A stretch of 64,000 bases of DNA from Streptomyces showdoensis (GTDB taxonomy: Bacteria; Actinomycetota; Actinomycetes; Streptomycetales; Streptomycetaceae): the NCBI RefSeq assembly GCF_039535475.1, contig NZ_BAAAXG010000011.1:102978-166977 (forward strand), given 5' to 3'. The notes beneath the pieces were generated by a model that did not search any database, was not told where the DNA came from, and saw nothing but the letters and a program-made list of their open reading frames with translations. Positions 1-8,965 of this stretch are shown here, one piece after another. The first letter of the stretch is position 1. Each line of letters begins with the position of its first letter. Both the position numbers and the translations under genes were made by a program.

Positions 1-806
1 TCGCCGTCCCCGAACTCCGCGTACGGCGCCGGGATCCACTCGCACGCCACCGAACGCGGGCACTCCACCGGGCCCCGCGCGGGCGCGCGCAGCCCGAGCG
101 CGGCGACCTGACCGGTGGCCGGTGCGACCGACGGCTCGGCCGCCAGGGTCACCACCTGGCCGCTGTCCGTCGTCCGCGACTCGCCGGTGCGGATCACCTC
201 GAACACGTCGTCCGCGTACGTCGCCGCCGTCGCCGAGTCGTCGGCGCCAGAGTAGCGCGCCACCGCCCCGTACCAGTCGGCCGGATCGGCGCTCGTCGGC
301 AGGCCCGCCCCGCGCTGCGCCGCGGCCAGCAGGGCCGCACCGCCCTCGATGTTCGCCGCCGTGACGGTCCGCAGCTCGTCCGCGGACCGTCCGGACAGCT
401 CCGCCGCCCGCTCCAGGGTCCGCAGCCTCGGCGGCAGCTCCGCCGCCGCCGGGGGCGGCGCCCCGGGTCCGACCCGGGGTGCCCGCGCGTCGTCGCCGCG
501 CGCGTCCTCCGCGCCGTCCGAGTGGTGCGGCGCCTCGGCCAGCGCGGTCGCCGCGTCCGTCAGGTGCATCGGGCCGTAGCCGCCGGTCACGCTCGGCGCG
601 CCGCCGTGGGCGTCCCAGCGCGACTGGAGGTACGACACGCCGAGCAGCACGCTCTGCGGCACGCCGTACCGCTCGGCCGCCGCGGCGAACTGGCGCTGCA
701 GGGAACCCGCCGCGGGCTCCTCGGCGGTCGCGGACGGCGCGGCGGACAGCAGGGGAAGGAGCAGGACGGCCGGAGCGGCACGTCTGAGGAACGCGGAACG
801 GAGCAA
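1..806 (-). CDS. Secreted peptidoglycan hydrolase, N-terminal part (probable N-acetylmuramoyl-L-alanine amidase)
   Basis: The gene runs off the left edge, so only about 268 N-terminal residues are visible. The TTG start at 806 has GGAGG five bases upstream. Residues 1-28 form a Sec signal peptide (LLRSAFLRRAAPAVLLLPLL, then ATA-EE). It is followed by a lytic-transglycosylase-like helical segment (FAAAAERYGVPQSVLLGVSYL, then SRWD and GGYGPMHLTDAA). The visible part ends in a CPRSVACEWIPAPYAEFGDG linker, which in Streptomyces proteins of this layout precedes a PGRP/amidase_2 zinc domain. The signal peptide and helical domain are seen; the amidase domain is inferred from the family because it lies outside the window. 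Confidence 0.75.
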   Translation of the reverse strand, partial: MLRSAFLRRAAPAVLLLPLLSAAPSATAEEPAAGSLQRQFAAAAERYGVPQSVLLGVSYLQSRWDAHGGAPSVTGGYGPMHLTDAATALAEAPHHSDGAEDARGDDARAPRVGPGAPPPAAAELPPRLRTLERAAELSGRSADELRTVTAANIEGGAALLAAAQRGAGLPTSADPADWYGAVARYSGADDSATAATYADDVFEVIRTGESRTTDSGQVVTLAAEPSVAPATGQVAALGLRAPARGPVECPRSVACEWIPAPYAEFGDG

Positions 807-862
807 GGCAGCCTCCAGCGACGAGGGGGAGAACAGGGGCCGTGCGGTACCGAACCCGTACA

Positions 863-891
863 GGGGTAGCGGCTTCCGGAGCATCCGTCAA
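863..891 (-). promoter_or_regulatory. Candidate sigma70-like promoter of the wall hydrolase
   Basis: Read on the minus strand: TTGACG (891-886), a 17-base spacer, then TACCCC (868-863). It would give a leader of about 50 bases before the TTG start. The -35 fits well and the -10 only partly. Between here and 1103 I see only a GC-rich inverted repeat at 958-974, which could end transcription from the phosphotransferase. Confidence 0.35.
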
Positions 892-1103
892 TCACCCGTG
901 AGCCACGGCGATTTCCCACGTCAGAGCGGCTGGAGCGGCGGCGGGGCGGAGTTTCGCGCGGGCGGCCCGCCCGCCTGCGGCGCGTCAGTGGAGTGGACCA
1001 ATGAGCGGCCCTCCGCCACCGCCCGGACGCCGGAGCGCGCCGCCCGCCCGGTGTGTCGGCACCGGGCGCACGGCGCGCCACCCCCGTCCCGCGTCGGAAC
1101 CCC

Positions 1104-2231
1104 TCAGCGCGTCCCGACCGCCGCGCGCACGGCCCGCCGTGCCATGGCGCAGTCGTCGTGCAGCCGCCGCAGCAGCAGCCGCTGTTCCTCACCCGGCGAG
1201 ACCGCCCCGGCGGGCACCGGGACCGAGCCGGCCGGCGGCGCCTCCCGGATCGTGCGCTGCACCGCCGTCTCGTACGTACGGATCTCACGGGTCAGCACGA
1301 TCATCAGGTTCACCAGGAAGGCGTCCCGGGAGGCCGTGCCCGCCTGCTGCGCCAGCTGGCTGATCTGACGCCGCGCCAGCGGGGCGTCCCCGAGGACCGC
1401 CCACAGCGTCGCCAGGTCGTACCCGGGCAGGTACCAGCCCGCGTGCTCCCAGTCCACGAAGACCGGTCCGGCGGGGGAGAGCAGGATGTTGGAGAGCAGG
1501 GCGTCGCCGTGGCAGAACTGCCCCATGCCCTGGCGGCCGCCCGCCTGGGCCAGTCCGTGCAACAGCTTCTGCAGGTCGTCGCGGTCACGGTCGGTGAAGA
1601 GGCCCAGTTCGTGGAAGCGGGCGATCCGCGCCCCGTAGTCGAGCGGGGCCTCGAAGGTCCCGGCCGGCGGACGCCAGGCGTTGAGCCGGGCGACCGCTCC
1701 GAGCGCGGCCCGTACGTCCGCGCGGGGCGGAGCCTCGGCGGGGTGGCGGGTCAGCGCCGCCGCCCGTCCGGGCATCCGCTCGATCACCAGCGTGCAGTTC
1801 TCCGGGTCCGCGGCGATCAGCCGCGGCGCGCGCACCGGGGGACGGTGCCGGACGAAGGTGCGGTAGGCCGCTATCTCGTGCCGGAACCGCTCGACCCACG
1901 CGGGGGAGTGGTCCAGTAAACACTTCGCGACCGCCGTGGCGCGCCCGGTGGTCCCGACGATCAGCACGGAACGGCCGCTGCGGCGCAGCACCTGGACCGG
2001 GTTGAACTCGGGGCAGATCCGGTGCACGGACGCGATCGCCATGCGGAGCTGCGCGCCCTGGGGGCCGGACAGGTCGATTCTCCCGCTGGGCTGCTGGACG
2101 GTGCTGCCCGCCCAGCGCCTCGGCCGCGCCGCTCCCTGCGGAACGGGGGCGAGGTACGGTCCGGAACCGGCCGGGACGGTGCGGTGGAGCGGCCGGGGCG
2201 GGGCGGTCACGGAGGACGATGCTGTGTACAT
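1104..2231 (-). CDS. Aminoglycoside/choline-type phosphotransferase family protein
   Basis: The protein is 375 residues and has a protein-kinase-like (APH) fold. The Brenner motif [14 protein letters not shown] supplies the catalytic Asp and metal-binding Asn, and [20 protein letters not shown] matches the DFG-equivalent region. IAAYRTF and LVIERMPG resemble N-lobe elements. I start at the MYTASSS methionine (2231); the reading frame is open 23 codons further upstream, but homologues I recall begin here. Substrate is unknown, and family members phosphorylate aminoglycosides, choline, homoserine or other small molecules. It is divergent from the NsdA-like regulator, with about 240 bases between them, so the two may be co-regulated. 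A true antibiotic-resistance role is not supported. Confidence 0.8.
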   Translation of the reverse strand: MYTASSSVTAPPRPLHRTVPAGSGPYLAPVPQGAARPRRWAGSTVQQPSGRIDLSGPQGAQLRMAIASVHRICPEFNPVQVLRRSGRSVLIVGTTGRATAVAKCLLDHSPAWVERFRHEIAAYRTFVRHRPPVRAPRLIAADPENCTLVIERMPGRAAALTRHPAEAPPRADVRAALGAVARLNAWRPPAGTFEAPLDYGARIARFHELGLFTDRDRDDLQKLLHGLAQAGGRQGMGQFCHGDALLSNILLSPAGPVFVDWEHAGWYLPGYDLATLWAVLGDAPLARRQISQLAQQAGTASRDAFLVNLMIVLTREIRTYETAVQRTIREAPPAGSVPVPAGAVSPGEEQRLLLRRLHDDCAMARRAVRAAVGTR

Positions 2232-2468
2232 GGAGGAGACAGATCCCTTCGTGCGCCGACGAGTTGCGTGCGTCGCCCCGCCCGCCCGAACGGTCCGCAC
2301 CCTGGGGAAAATGTGGGCCGGTCGAGGGGGTGGGGTGGCGCGTTCCTACCTGACACCCGGGCGCGGGTGGCGGAACATCGGGCGCACCCTGGCGAACCCT
2401 GGCGAATAGTCGCCAGCCCTATGACAGGGGGTTACTGTCAACTCAGCCGAGAACCTGGGGGCTTAGAC

Positions 2469-3959
2469 GTGACCGGACAGACCAACACCCGCCTGGCGGA
2501 CCTCTTCGGCCTCGCCGGCTGGTCCAAGGGCGAACTCGCGAGACTCGTGAACCGGCAGGCGGCGGCCATGGGCCACCCCCAGCTGTCGACCGACACCTCG
2601 CGGGTGCGGCGCTGGATCGACATGGGGGAGACCCCGCGCGATCCCGTGCCCCGGGTGCTGGCAGCGCTGTTCACCGAGCGACTCGGCCGTGTCGTGACCA
2701 TCGAGGACCTCGGGTTCGTACGACACGGGCGCGCCGGGAAGAGGCGGGACGTCAGGAACGACGACAACCCTGACGGGCTGCCCTGGGCGCCCGAGCGTAC
2801 GGCAGCGGTCCTCACCGAATTCACGGGAATGGACCTCATGCTCAACCGACGCGGCCTGGTGGGCGCGGGTGCCGCGCTCGCCGCCGGCTCCGTACTCAGC
2901 AACGCCATGCAGGACTGGCTCCACACCGACCCCGCACGACCCGGCGCCACCCCCCGCGCCATCGATCCGCTCCATGCCGACCCCGCCGGGTTCGACCGCT
3001 ACGAGGCCGCCCCCATCGGGTCGGAGGAGATCGACGCGCTGGAGCGGTCCGTGGAGGTCTTCCGCGCCTGGGACGCCTCCCGGGGCGGCGGCCTCCAGCG
3101 CAAGGCGGTGGTGGGCCAGCTCAACGAGGTGGGCGGCATGCTCGCCTACCGCCACCCCGACCACCTCCACCGGCGCCTGTGGGGCGTCGCCGCCAACCTG
3201 GCCGTCCTGGCCGGCTGGATGTCCCACGACGTGGGCCTGGAGCCCACCGCCCAGAAGTACTTCGTGATCGCCGCGCACGCGGCCCGCGAGGGCGGCGACC
3301 GGCCGCGGGCCGGCGAGGCGCTCTCCCGCGCCGCCCGGCAGATGGTCCACCTGGGCCGTCCCGACGACGCCCTCGATCTGATGAAGCTGGCCAAGTCGGG
3401 TTCGGGGGAGCGGGTGCTGCCCCGGACGCAGGCCATGTTCCACACCATCGAGGCCTGGGCGCAGGCGTCGATGGGCCGCGGCCAGGCCATGCGCCGCACC
3501 CTCGGCGAGGCCGAGGACCTCTTCGTCTCCGACCGGGGCGAGGAGAAGCCGAGCTGGATGCAGAACTTCGACGAGGCCGATCTGCACGGCATGCAGGCGC
3601 TCGCCTACCGCACCCTGGCCGAGCACGACCCGGCCGCCGCGGTCCCGGCGCAGCGCCACGCGAAGATGGCACTCGAACTGCGCCGCAACGGCCACGACCG
3701 GTCGAAGCTCTTCGACCACATCTCGCTCGCCTCGGCCTGCTTCATCGCCGACGACCCGGAGCAGGCGGACCGCTACGCCCGTCTCGCCCTGGTGTCGATG
3801 GGGGAGACCTCCTCGCACCGCACCTGGGACCGGCTGCGCGAGATGTACCGGCTGACCGGCCAGTACGCGGGGTACACGAAGATCGAGGACCTGCGCGAGG
3901 AGATCGAGACCGCGCTGCCGAAGGCGCCGTCGAACCGCCCCCGGACCGGGGAGGCGTGA
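2469..3959 (+). CDS. NsdA-like regulatory protein with N-terminal HTH-like and TPR-like domains
   Basis: The protein is 496 residues, with a GTG start at 2469 preceded by GGGGG ten bases upstream. Residues 8-70 form an HTH-like segment (LFGLAGWSKGELARLVNRQA, then TSRVRRWIDMGE). Residues about 120-145 carry the hydrophobic NRRGLVGAGAALAAGSVLSN stretch typical of the Streptomyces NsdA family. The remainder is alpha-helical and TPR-like (LAYRTLAEHDPAAAVPAQRH; a terminal EIETALPKAP tail). NsdA proteins are pleiotropic negative regulators of differentiation and antibiotic production. This is probably a paralogue, and the target genes cannot be read from the sequence. Confidence 0.8.
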   Translation: MTGQTNTRLADLFGLAGWSKGELARLVNRQAAAMGHPQLSTDTSRVRRWIDMGETPRDPVPRVLAALFTERLGRVVTIEDLGFVRHGRAGKRRDVRNDDNPDGLPWAPERTAAVLTEFTGMDLMLNRRGLVGAGAALAAGSVLSNAMQDWLHTDPARPGATPRAIDPLHADPAGFDRYEAAPIGSEEIDALERSVEVFRAWDASRGGGLQRKAVVGQLNEVGGMLAYRHPDHLHRRLWGVAANLAVLAGWMSHDVGLEPTAQKYFVIAAHAAREGGDRPRAGEALSRAARQMVHLGRPDDALDLMKLAKSGSGERVLPRTQAMFHTIEAWAQASMGRGQAMRRTLGEAEDLFVSDRGEEKPSWMQNFDEADLHGMQALAYRTLAEHDPAAAVPAQRHAKMALELRRNGHDRSKLFDHISLASACFIADDPEQADRYARLALVSMGETSSHRTWDRLREMYRLTGQYAGYTKIEDLREEIETALPKAPSNRPRTGEA

Positions 3960-3992
3960 GGCGCCGGACCGAGGGGGAGCCCCGGAAGCACG

Positions 3993-4063
3993 GGGACGCC
4001 CGGACGATCACGGAAGGCCGGACCGTCAGGGACGGCCGGGACGCCCGGACGATCCGGGAAGGC
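3993..4063 (+). repeat. Short direct repeat in a GC-rich spacer
   Basis: A 26-bp unit beginning GGGACGCCCGGACGATC occurs at 3993-4018 and again at 4038-4063 with two differences. It lies between two convergent genes. No credible gene is seen in 3960-4221. Confidence 0.6.
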
Positions 4064-4221
4064 GGGGCGGCCCGGGAACTCCGGGAGTACGGGGAGGGAG
4101 CACGCCGGACCTCGACGGCCTGCTCCTGACGCCCGCGCGCGCCCTCAGGGGCGGGAACGGGCGCGTGCGTCCGGGGCGGGGGCGGCACGGTCCGCCGTAC
4201 GGCCCCGCCGGCCGGCTCCGG

Positions 4222-5652
4222 CTACTCGCCGACCCGGACCACCATCACGCAGGCGTCGTCCTCGCGCGGCCCCTCGCCGAACTCCTCCACCACCGCCCGG
4301 ACGCAGTCCTGCGCGTCGCGCGCCCCGGCCAGCCGGGGGGCGAGGGCGAGCAGTCGCCGCGTGCCGCCGTCGTCGTCCAGGGCGCCGGCCGTGCGGGTCA
4401 GCCCGTCGGTGTGCAGCAGCAGCAGGTCGCCGGGGAGCAGCCGGGTCTCGGCCTCCTCGTACGCCGCGCCGGTCGTCGCGCCGAGGAGCACGCCCTCGGG
4501 CCGGGCCAGGGTGCGCACCGCCCCGCCGCGGAACAGCAGCGGGGCGGGGTGCCCGGCCTGGGCCCAGGTGAGGACCTGGGACGCGGGGTCGTAGCGGCAG
4601 CACATCGCGCTGCCGAGGGCGGGCTGGACGGAGGTCTCCAGGAGCTGGTTCAGGTGCCCCATCAGGGCACCGGGCCGGATCCCGGCCACCGCCATGCCGC
4701 GCAGCGCGCCGAGGAGCATGGCCATCGAGGAGGTCGCGGCGACGCCGTGCCCGGTCAGGTCGCCGACCGTCAGCAGCGCGTCGCCGTCCGGGAGCGCGAG
4801 GGCGTCGTACCAGTCGCCGCCGATGAGTCCGGTGGACGCGGCCGGCAGGTAGTGCCCGGCAACGTCGAGCGGGGCGGGCCCGTCGTGGGCGAAGCGGAGC
4901 GAACCGCGCCAGGGCGGCAGCACGGCCTCCTGGAGCTCGACGGCGACCCGGCGCTCGGTGTGCTCGATCTGCCGGTGCCGCTGGAGGCTGTCGCGGCTCT
5001 CGCGGACCGCGCGCTCGCTGCGCCGCAGCTCGCTGACGTCCCGCAGGACGGCCCACATCGAGGCCGTGCACCCGTCGGAGTCGAGGACGGGCTCGCCCGT
5101 CATGTGGACCGTGCGGACCCGGCCGTCGCTGCGGACGACCCGGAACTCGCCGTCGATGGGCTTCCCGTCGATCAGGCAGTCCGTCACCATCGCCTGGAGC
5201 AGCGGCTGGTCCTCGGCGAAGACCAGCGAGGGCAGCTCGTCGAGCGACAGCGGGCCGCTCTCCTGGGGGCGCCCGAAGATCTGGAACAGCTCCTCGGACC
5301 AGTGCACCTCGTCGGTGAGCAGGTCCCACTCGGCGCTGCCGACCCGGGAGAGGAGCGAGCCGGTGGCGCGGGGGGCCGGCGCCGCGTAGGCGGCGGACGA
5401 GTCCTCCGGCTGCTCGGCCGGCAGGCCCGCCTTCAGCTGGCCCAAGTGCTCGTCGAGGTCGTCCAGTTGGTTGACGGCCAGGTCGCACAGGGCGCGCTGC
5501 CACCGGTTGCGCGGGTCGTCCTCGTCCACGGCCGAGTCCCGGCGCACCGCGTCCACGTCCCCCCGCAGACGCCGCGTCTGCGAGATCAGCGCGTCCACCG
5601 TGCCCGGCTCGGGCGGCTGTGCGGGACGGTCCGCGAACAGATGGGACGGCAT
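4222..5652 (-). CDS. PAS domain PP2C-type (SpoIIE) serine/threonine phosphatase
   Basis: The protein is 476 residues, with an ATG at 5652 preceded by GGAG eight bases upstream. An N-terminal helical segment is followed by a PAS fold around residues 100-210 (WSEELFQIFG, GEFRVVRSDGRVRTVHMTGE). A coiled linker leads to a SpoIIE/PP2C domain from about 255 to the end. Metal-binding motifs are visible: GGDWYDALALPDG, LTVGDLTGHGVAATSSM, LLLHTDGLTR and REDDACVMVVRV. Such proteins dephosphorylate anti-sigma-factor antagonists in response to a PAS-sensed signal; Streptomyces has dozens. No anti-sigma partner is adjacent, so the target is unknown. There are no membrane segments, so it is cytoplasmic. 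Confidence 0.9.
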   Translation of the reverse strand: MPSHLFADRPAQPPEPGTVDALISQTRRLRGDVDAVRRDSAVDEDDPRNRWQRALCDLAVNQLDDLDEHLGQLKAGLPAEQPEDSSAAYAAPAPRATGSLLSRVGSAEWDLLTDEVHWSEELFQIFGRPQESGPLSLDELPSLVFAEDQPLLQAMVTDCLIDGKPIDGEFRVVRSDGRVRTVHMTGEPVLDSDGCTASMWAVLRDVSELRRSERAVRESRDSLQRHRQIEHTERRVAVELQEAVLPPWRGSLRFAHDGPAPLDVAGHYLPAASTGLIGGDWYDALALPDGDALLTVGDLTGHGVAATSSMAMLLGALRGMAVAGIRPGALMGHLNQLLETSVQPALGSAMCCRYDPASQVLTWAQAGHPAPLLFRGGAVRTLARPEGVLLGATTGAAYEEAETRLLPGDLLLLHTDGLTRTAGALDDDGGTRRLLALAPRLAGARDAQDCVRAVVEEFGEGPREDDACVMVVRVGE

Positions 5653-5866
5653 GTCGTACTCCGATACAGGCGACTGGGACCACACGGCACGGCCAGTTCG
5701 AGAAGTTGAAAGCCCGGCTAAGACTTTCGCACAGGCCGGGACACCTCGTAAGGGATTTGGCAACACTCGATACGGTGGTGCTTCTGACATATGCCAAAGG
5801 CCCACAAGGTGACCGACCGGTACCCGTGGGCATTTCGGCCACACCGACTCGGGTTACGGTGCTGCT

Positions 5867-7546
5867 GTGGTGAGCGACGAGGTGAACACGGTGGGTACGG
5901 CCCTCCTGCTGGCGGCCGCGCCGGCCGGACGAGGCCGGGCGATGGACGCGGCCTCCGTGCTGCCCGCGCTCGCGGCGGTGCCGGCCGGAGTCCTCACGGG
6001 TACGGACATGGCGACGGTCGTCGAACTGGCGGACCCGCTCGATCCGCAGACCGTCCTGACCCGCCTGCGCGCCGCCGCCGCGGCCCCCGGCCCGCTCACC
6101 CTCTGCCTCGCGGGCCAGCTCCAACTCGACCGCCGCCAACGGCTCCCGCACCTGGCGCTCGCCCGCAGCACTCCGACGACCCTGCGCTACACGGGACTTC
6201 CCTGGCACTGGCTGGCCGCCGAGCTCGCCCCGCGCCGCCCCGGCACCACGACCGTCGTCGCCGACCTGGCGGCCGAGCCCGAACTCCTCCAGCTGCTCGC
6301 CGCCGACCCGAACGCGCTCGGACTCGGCCCGTCCGTCGCGCTGTTCGCCCATCTGACCCCCTTCCCGAAGCGGGGCGCCCCCTCGACCCCGGAGTACCTG
6401 CGCCACTGCGCGACGGTCTGGCGCACCGGCGCCCGGCCCCCGCTCCCGGCCCTCCACGCGGAGGCCGCGGAGGCCGCGATGGCGGCGGGCGGGGCGGAGG
6501 CGGTGCTGCTGGCGCCCGTGTCGGGCGAGCCGTATCGGGCCACGGGCGCGGCGGCACCGGCCGGGCCGCCGCTCGCCGCGGGCCCGACCGGGAATCCCGC
6601 CGCGGTGCCGCCGGAGGAGGCCGTCGTCGCGTCGCCGCCCACCAGGCGGCTGGGAGGAACGGGCGGCCGGTCCCTGGCCGAGCGGCGCGCCGTGGTCGCT
6701 CCTCCTGCCGGCCCGGCCGCTGATCCGGCTTCGGCCCGGGGCGCTGCGGATGTCTCGGTCCCGCTGTCCACTCCGGTTTCGGCCCCGGCTTCCGCCCCGG
6801 CACCCGTTCCGTCCTCGGCCCCGGTCTCCGCGGCGAGCTCGGTTCCGGCGCCGGGCCAGGCTCCCGCTCCGGTTTCGGCCCCGGCGTCCGCCCCGGCACC
6901 CGTTCCGTCCTCGGCCCCGGTCTCCGCGGCGAGCTCGGTTCCGGCGCCGGGCCAGGCTCCCGCTCCGGTTTCGGCCCCGGCGTCCGCCCCGGCACCCGTG
7001 CCGGTGGCTCCCGCCCCGTCCGCCGTGCGGCAGGCCGTCGCCGTGCCGGCGGTCCCGCCCCGGCCCGTCGCCGCACCGGCACCGTCACCCCAGCCCCAGC
7101 CCCGGTCGCAGCCGGCCGTCCCGCCGGCGCCCGGCGGCGGTGACGATCCGCATCCCGCGATCCTGTCGGCCGCCATGGCCGGGCGGCACGGGGAGGCCGC
7201 CGCGATGGCCGCCGCGTGGGAGAGCGAGGCACTGCGCCGGCACGGCCCGAGGTCGGGGGAGGCGGTGCACTGGGTGGAGGTGCGGGCCGACCTGGCGCGG
7301 CTCGCCGGGGAGCCGGCGCGCAGCTGCGAGCTGTGGATCGCCGCCGCGCAGTCCCGGCTCGGCCTCCGGCAGGGCCCGGACGAGCCGGACGTCGAGGGCG
7401 CCGTGGACCGCGCCCACCACCAGTGGGAACAGATCAAGGACCCGGCCAGGGCCCGCGCCCTCGGCCCGGCGCTCGTCGAGCTGCGGCGCCAGGTGCCCGG
7501 CCGGCGCGCCGGAGCCCTCGCCGCGCTGCAACGGAGGTTGGGCTGA
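5867..7546 (+). CDS. Hypothetical protein with a Pro/Ala-rich linker and an internal 32-residue tandem repeat
   Basis: The protein is 559 residues; a GTG pair at 5867/5870 is the likeliest start, with a weak ribosome site. Three parts are visible. Residues 1-215 are alanine-rich and look globular (LLLAAAPAGRGRAMDAASVL; VWRTGARPPLPALHAEAAEA). Residues about 240-415 are a low-complexity Pro/Ala/Ser/Val linker with a near-perfect tandem repeat. A helical C-terminal domain of about 130 residues follows (HPAILSAAMAGRHGEAAAMA; ELWIAAAQSRLGLRQG; VDRAHHQWEQIKDPARARAL), which looks TPR-like. No export signal or catalytic motif is seen. It lies 37 bases upstream of the threonine-synthase-like gene and may be cotranscribed. 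I do not recognise the function. Confidence 0.75.
   Translation: MVSDEVNTVGTALLLAAAPAGRGRAMDAASVLPALAAVPAGVLTGTDMATVVELADPLDPQTVLTRLRAAAAAPGPLTLCLAGQLQLDRRQRLPHLALARSTPTTLRYTGLPWHWLAAELAPRRPGTTTVVADLAAEPELLQLLAADPNALGLGPSVALFAHLTPFPKRGAPSTPEYLRHCATVWRTGARPPLPALHAEAAEAAMAAGGAEAVLLAPVSGEPYRATGAAAPAGPPLAAGPTGNPAAVPPEEAVVASPPTRRLGGTGGRSLAERRAVVAPPAGPAADPASARGAADVSVPLSTPVSAPASAPAPVPSSAPVSAASSVPAPGQAPAPVSAPASAPAPVPSSAPVSAASSVPAPGQAPAPVSAPASAPAPVPVAPAPSAVRQAVAVPAVPPRPVAAPAPSPQPQPRSQPAVPPAPGGGDDPHPAILSAAMAGRHGEAAAMAAAWESEALRRHGPRSGEAVHWVEVRADLARLAGEPARSCELWIAAAQSRLGLRQGPDEPDVEGAVDRAHHQWEQIKDPARARALGPALVELRRQVPGRRAGALAALQRRLG
6775..7000 (+). repeat. 96-bp in-frame tandem repeat, two full copies plus a partial third
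   Basis: Units start at 6775, 6871 and 6967 with GGTTTCGGCCCCGG. The two full copies differ at about one base. Each encodes 32 Pro/Ala/Ser/Val-rich residues (APVPSSAPVSAASSVPAPGQ in part), so copy-number change would keep the frame. Confidence 0.9.
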
Positions 7547-7583
7547 GGCCCGTACTCCCGCCCGTACCGTACGAAAGGACTCA

Positions 7584-8810
7584 GTGACCTCCCTCGCCAC
7601 CGCCCAGCGCGCCCTGCGCGATCCTTCCGTGCGCCACCCGCTCTGGCCGCCGCTGACCGCCGGGTGCCCGGCGACCTCCACGGACGCGGTCGCCTACCCG
7701 CTGGACATCGACTACGCGTACGACCGCGTCCCGGACGACCTCTTCGCCCGCCCCGCCGCACACGGCCTGGAGCGCTGGGCGCCGCTGCTGCCGCCGCTCG
7801 CCGCCCCCGGGCTCGGCGAGGGGAACACGCCGCTCGTCCCGCTCGGCGAGGACGTCTGGATCAAGGACGAGTCGCGCAACCCCACCTGGAGCCACAAGGA
7901 CCGGCTGAACCGGGTCGCGGTCAGCGCCGCCGTGGCGTCCGGGGCGCGCGGGATCGTCGTGTCCTCCTCCGGCAACCACGGCGCCGCAGCCGCCGCCTAC
8001 GCGGCCCGCGCGGGCCTGCCGTGCGCGGTGTTCACCTCGGCCTCCGCCCCGCCGGCCGTCGCCTCCCACCTGCGTGCCTACGGCGCGACCGTCCTCACCG
8101 TCCCGGGCCCCGCGGTGCGCCCGCTCATGCGCCGGATCGTGGACGAGCTCGGCTACCAGTCGGTGAGCAGCGTCACCGACAGCGCGCACACCGGGCATCC
8201 CTTCGGCCCCGAGGGCTACAAGACGATCGCGTACGAGATCGCGCTGGAGCTGGGACGAGCCCCGGCCGCCGTCCATCTGCCCACCGGATACGGCGAGTTG
8301 CTCTTCGGCGTGACCAAGGGCTTCCAGGAGCTCGCCCGGCTCGGCGTGACCGGATCCGTCCCGCGCGTCTACGCGGCCGAGCCGGCCGCCGCGGGGGCGC
8401 TCACCGAGGCGATGCGCACCGGCGCGGACACCGCGCGCGTGCCGGTCGGGCCGACCGCCGCGTACGCCATCGACTGCGAGATCAGCGGCTACCGCGGGGT
8501 CGTGGCCCTGCGCGCGAGCGGGGGAACGGCCCGTACGGTCACGGACGCCCAGATGGGCGCGGCACGGGCGGAGTTGGCCGCGCGGGGGCTGTGGTGCGAG
8601 ATCTCCTCGGCGGCCGGTCTGGCGAGCCTGCGCGCGCACGGCCCACGGGAGCCGGAGGGGCCCGTCGTCTGCGTCGTCACCTCCAGCGGCTACAAGGACA
8701 CGGCCACCGCGCGCGAGTCCCATGGCCCGATGGACCTGGAGTGGGCCGAGGTGAAGGCGCTGCTGGCCCGGCGCCCGACGATCCCGGACAGCCTCGTAGA
8801 AGGATCTTGA
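7584..8810 (+). CDS. Threonine-synthase-like PLP-dependent lyase (fold type II)
   Basis: The protein is 408 residues, with a GTG at 7584 and GAAAGGA just upstream. The PLP Schiff-base lysine lies in NPTWSHKDRLN (about residue 104). VVSSSGNHGAAAAAYAARAG is the cofactor-phosphate/substrate loop of tryptophan-synthase-beta-fold enzymes. LPTGYGELLFGVTKG is the glycine-rich phosphate-binding loop. The N-terminal region (GLGEGNTPLVPL) matches threonine synthase. The specific reaction is uncertain: threonine synthase, diaminopropionate-lyase-like or cysteate-synthase-like activities share this pattern. It follows the hypothetical gene by 37 bases and is ended by the hairpin at 8907-8933. Confidence 0.8.
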   Translation: MTSLATAQRALRDPSVRHPLWPPLTAGCPATSTDAVAYPLDIDYAYDRVPDDLFARPAAHGLERWAPLLPPLAAPGLGEGNTPLVPLGEDVWIKDESRNPTWSHKDRLNRVAVSAAVASGARGIVVSSSGNHGAAAAAYAARAGLPCAVFTSASAPPAVASHLRAYGATVLTVPGPAVRPLMRRIVDELGYQSVSSVTDSAHTGHPFGPEGYKTIAYEIALELGRAPAAVHLPTGYGELLFGVTKGFQELARLGVTGSVPRVYAAEPAAAGALTEAMRTGADTARVPVGPTAAYAIDCEISGYRGVVALRASGGTARTVTDAQMGAARAELAARGLWCEISSAAGLASLRAHGPREPEGPVVCVVTSSGYKDTATARESHGPMDLEWAEVKALLARRPTIPDSLVEGS

Positions 8811-8906
8811 ATGATCTGATCCGCGACGGCCCCGCAGGTGTCGGTCGTCGTCTTTGCCATGCCCGTGGCGGGACGAACGATCCGGCCGGGCGAGGCTCGT
8901 TCCCCG

Positions 8907-8933
8907 TGCACCCCCGTGGAGGGGTGCATTTTT
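8907..8933 (+). terminator. Intrinsic terminator (or leader hairpin of the next gene)
   Basis: A perfect 8-bp stem TGCACCCC/GGGGTGCA (8907-8914 and 8921-8928) with a 6-base loop is followed at once by five T. It is a canonical intrinsic terminator shape, unusual in this GC range, and lies only 33 bases upstream of the next start codon. Confidence 0.75.
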
Positions 8934-8965
8934 CTCGTTCGACGGCAAGGGATGTGAAGAGCTGC

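Noticed and set aside
1104..1919. Plus-strand frames opposite the phosphotransferase
   Set aside because: They mirror the coding frame on the other strand, and the minus-strand frame has clear kinase-fold motifs.
4145..6457. 770-codon minus-strand frame
   Set aside because: It crosses the PP2C gene in another frame and the intergenic gap and has low-complexity Arg/Ala/Gly composition.
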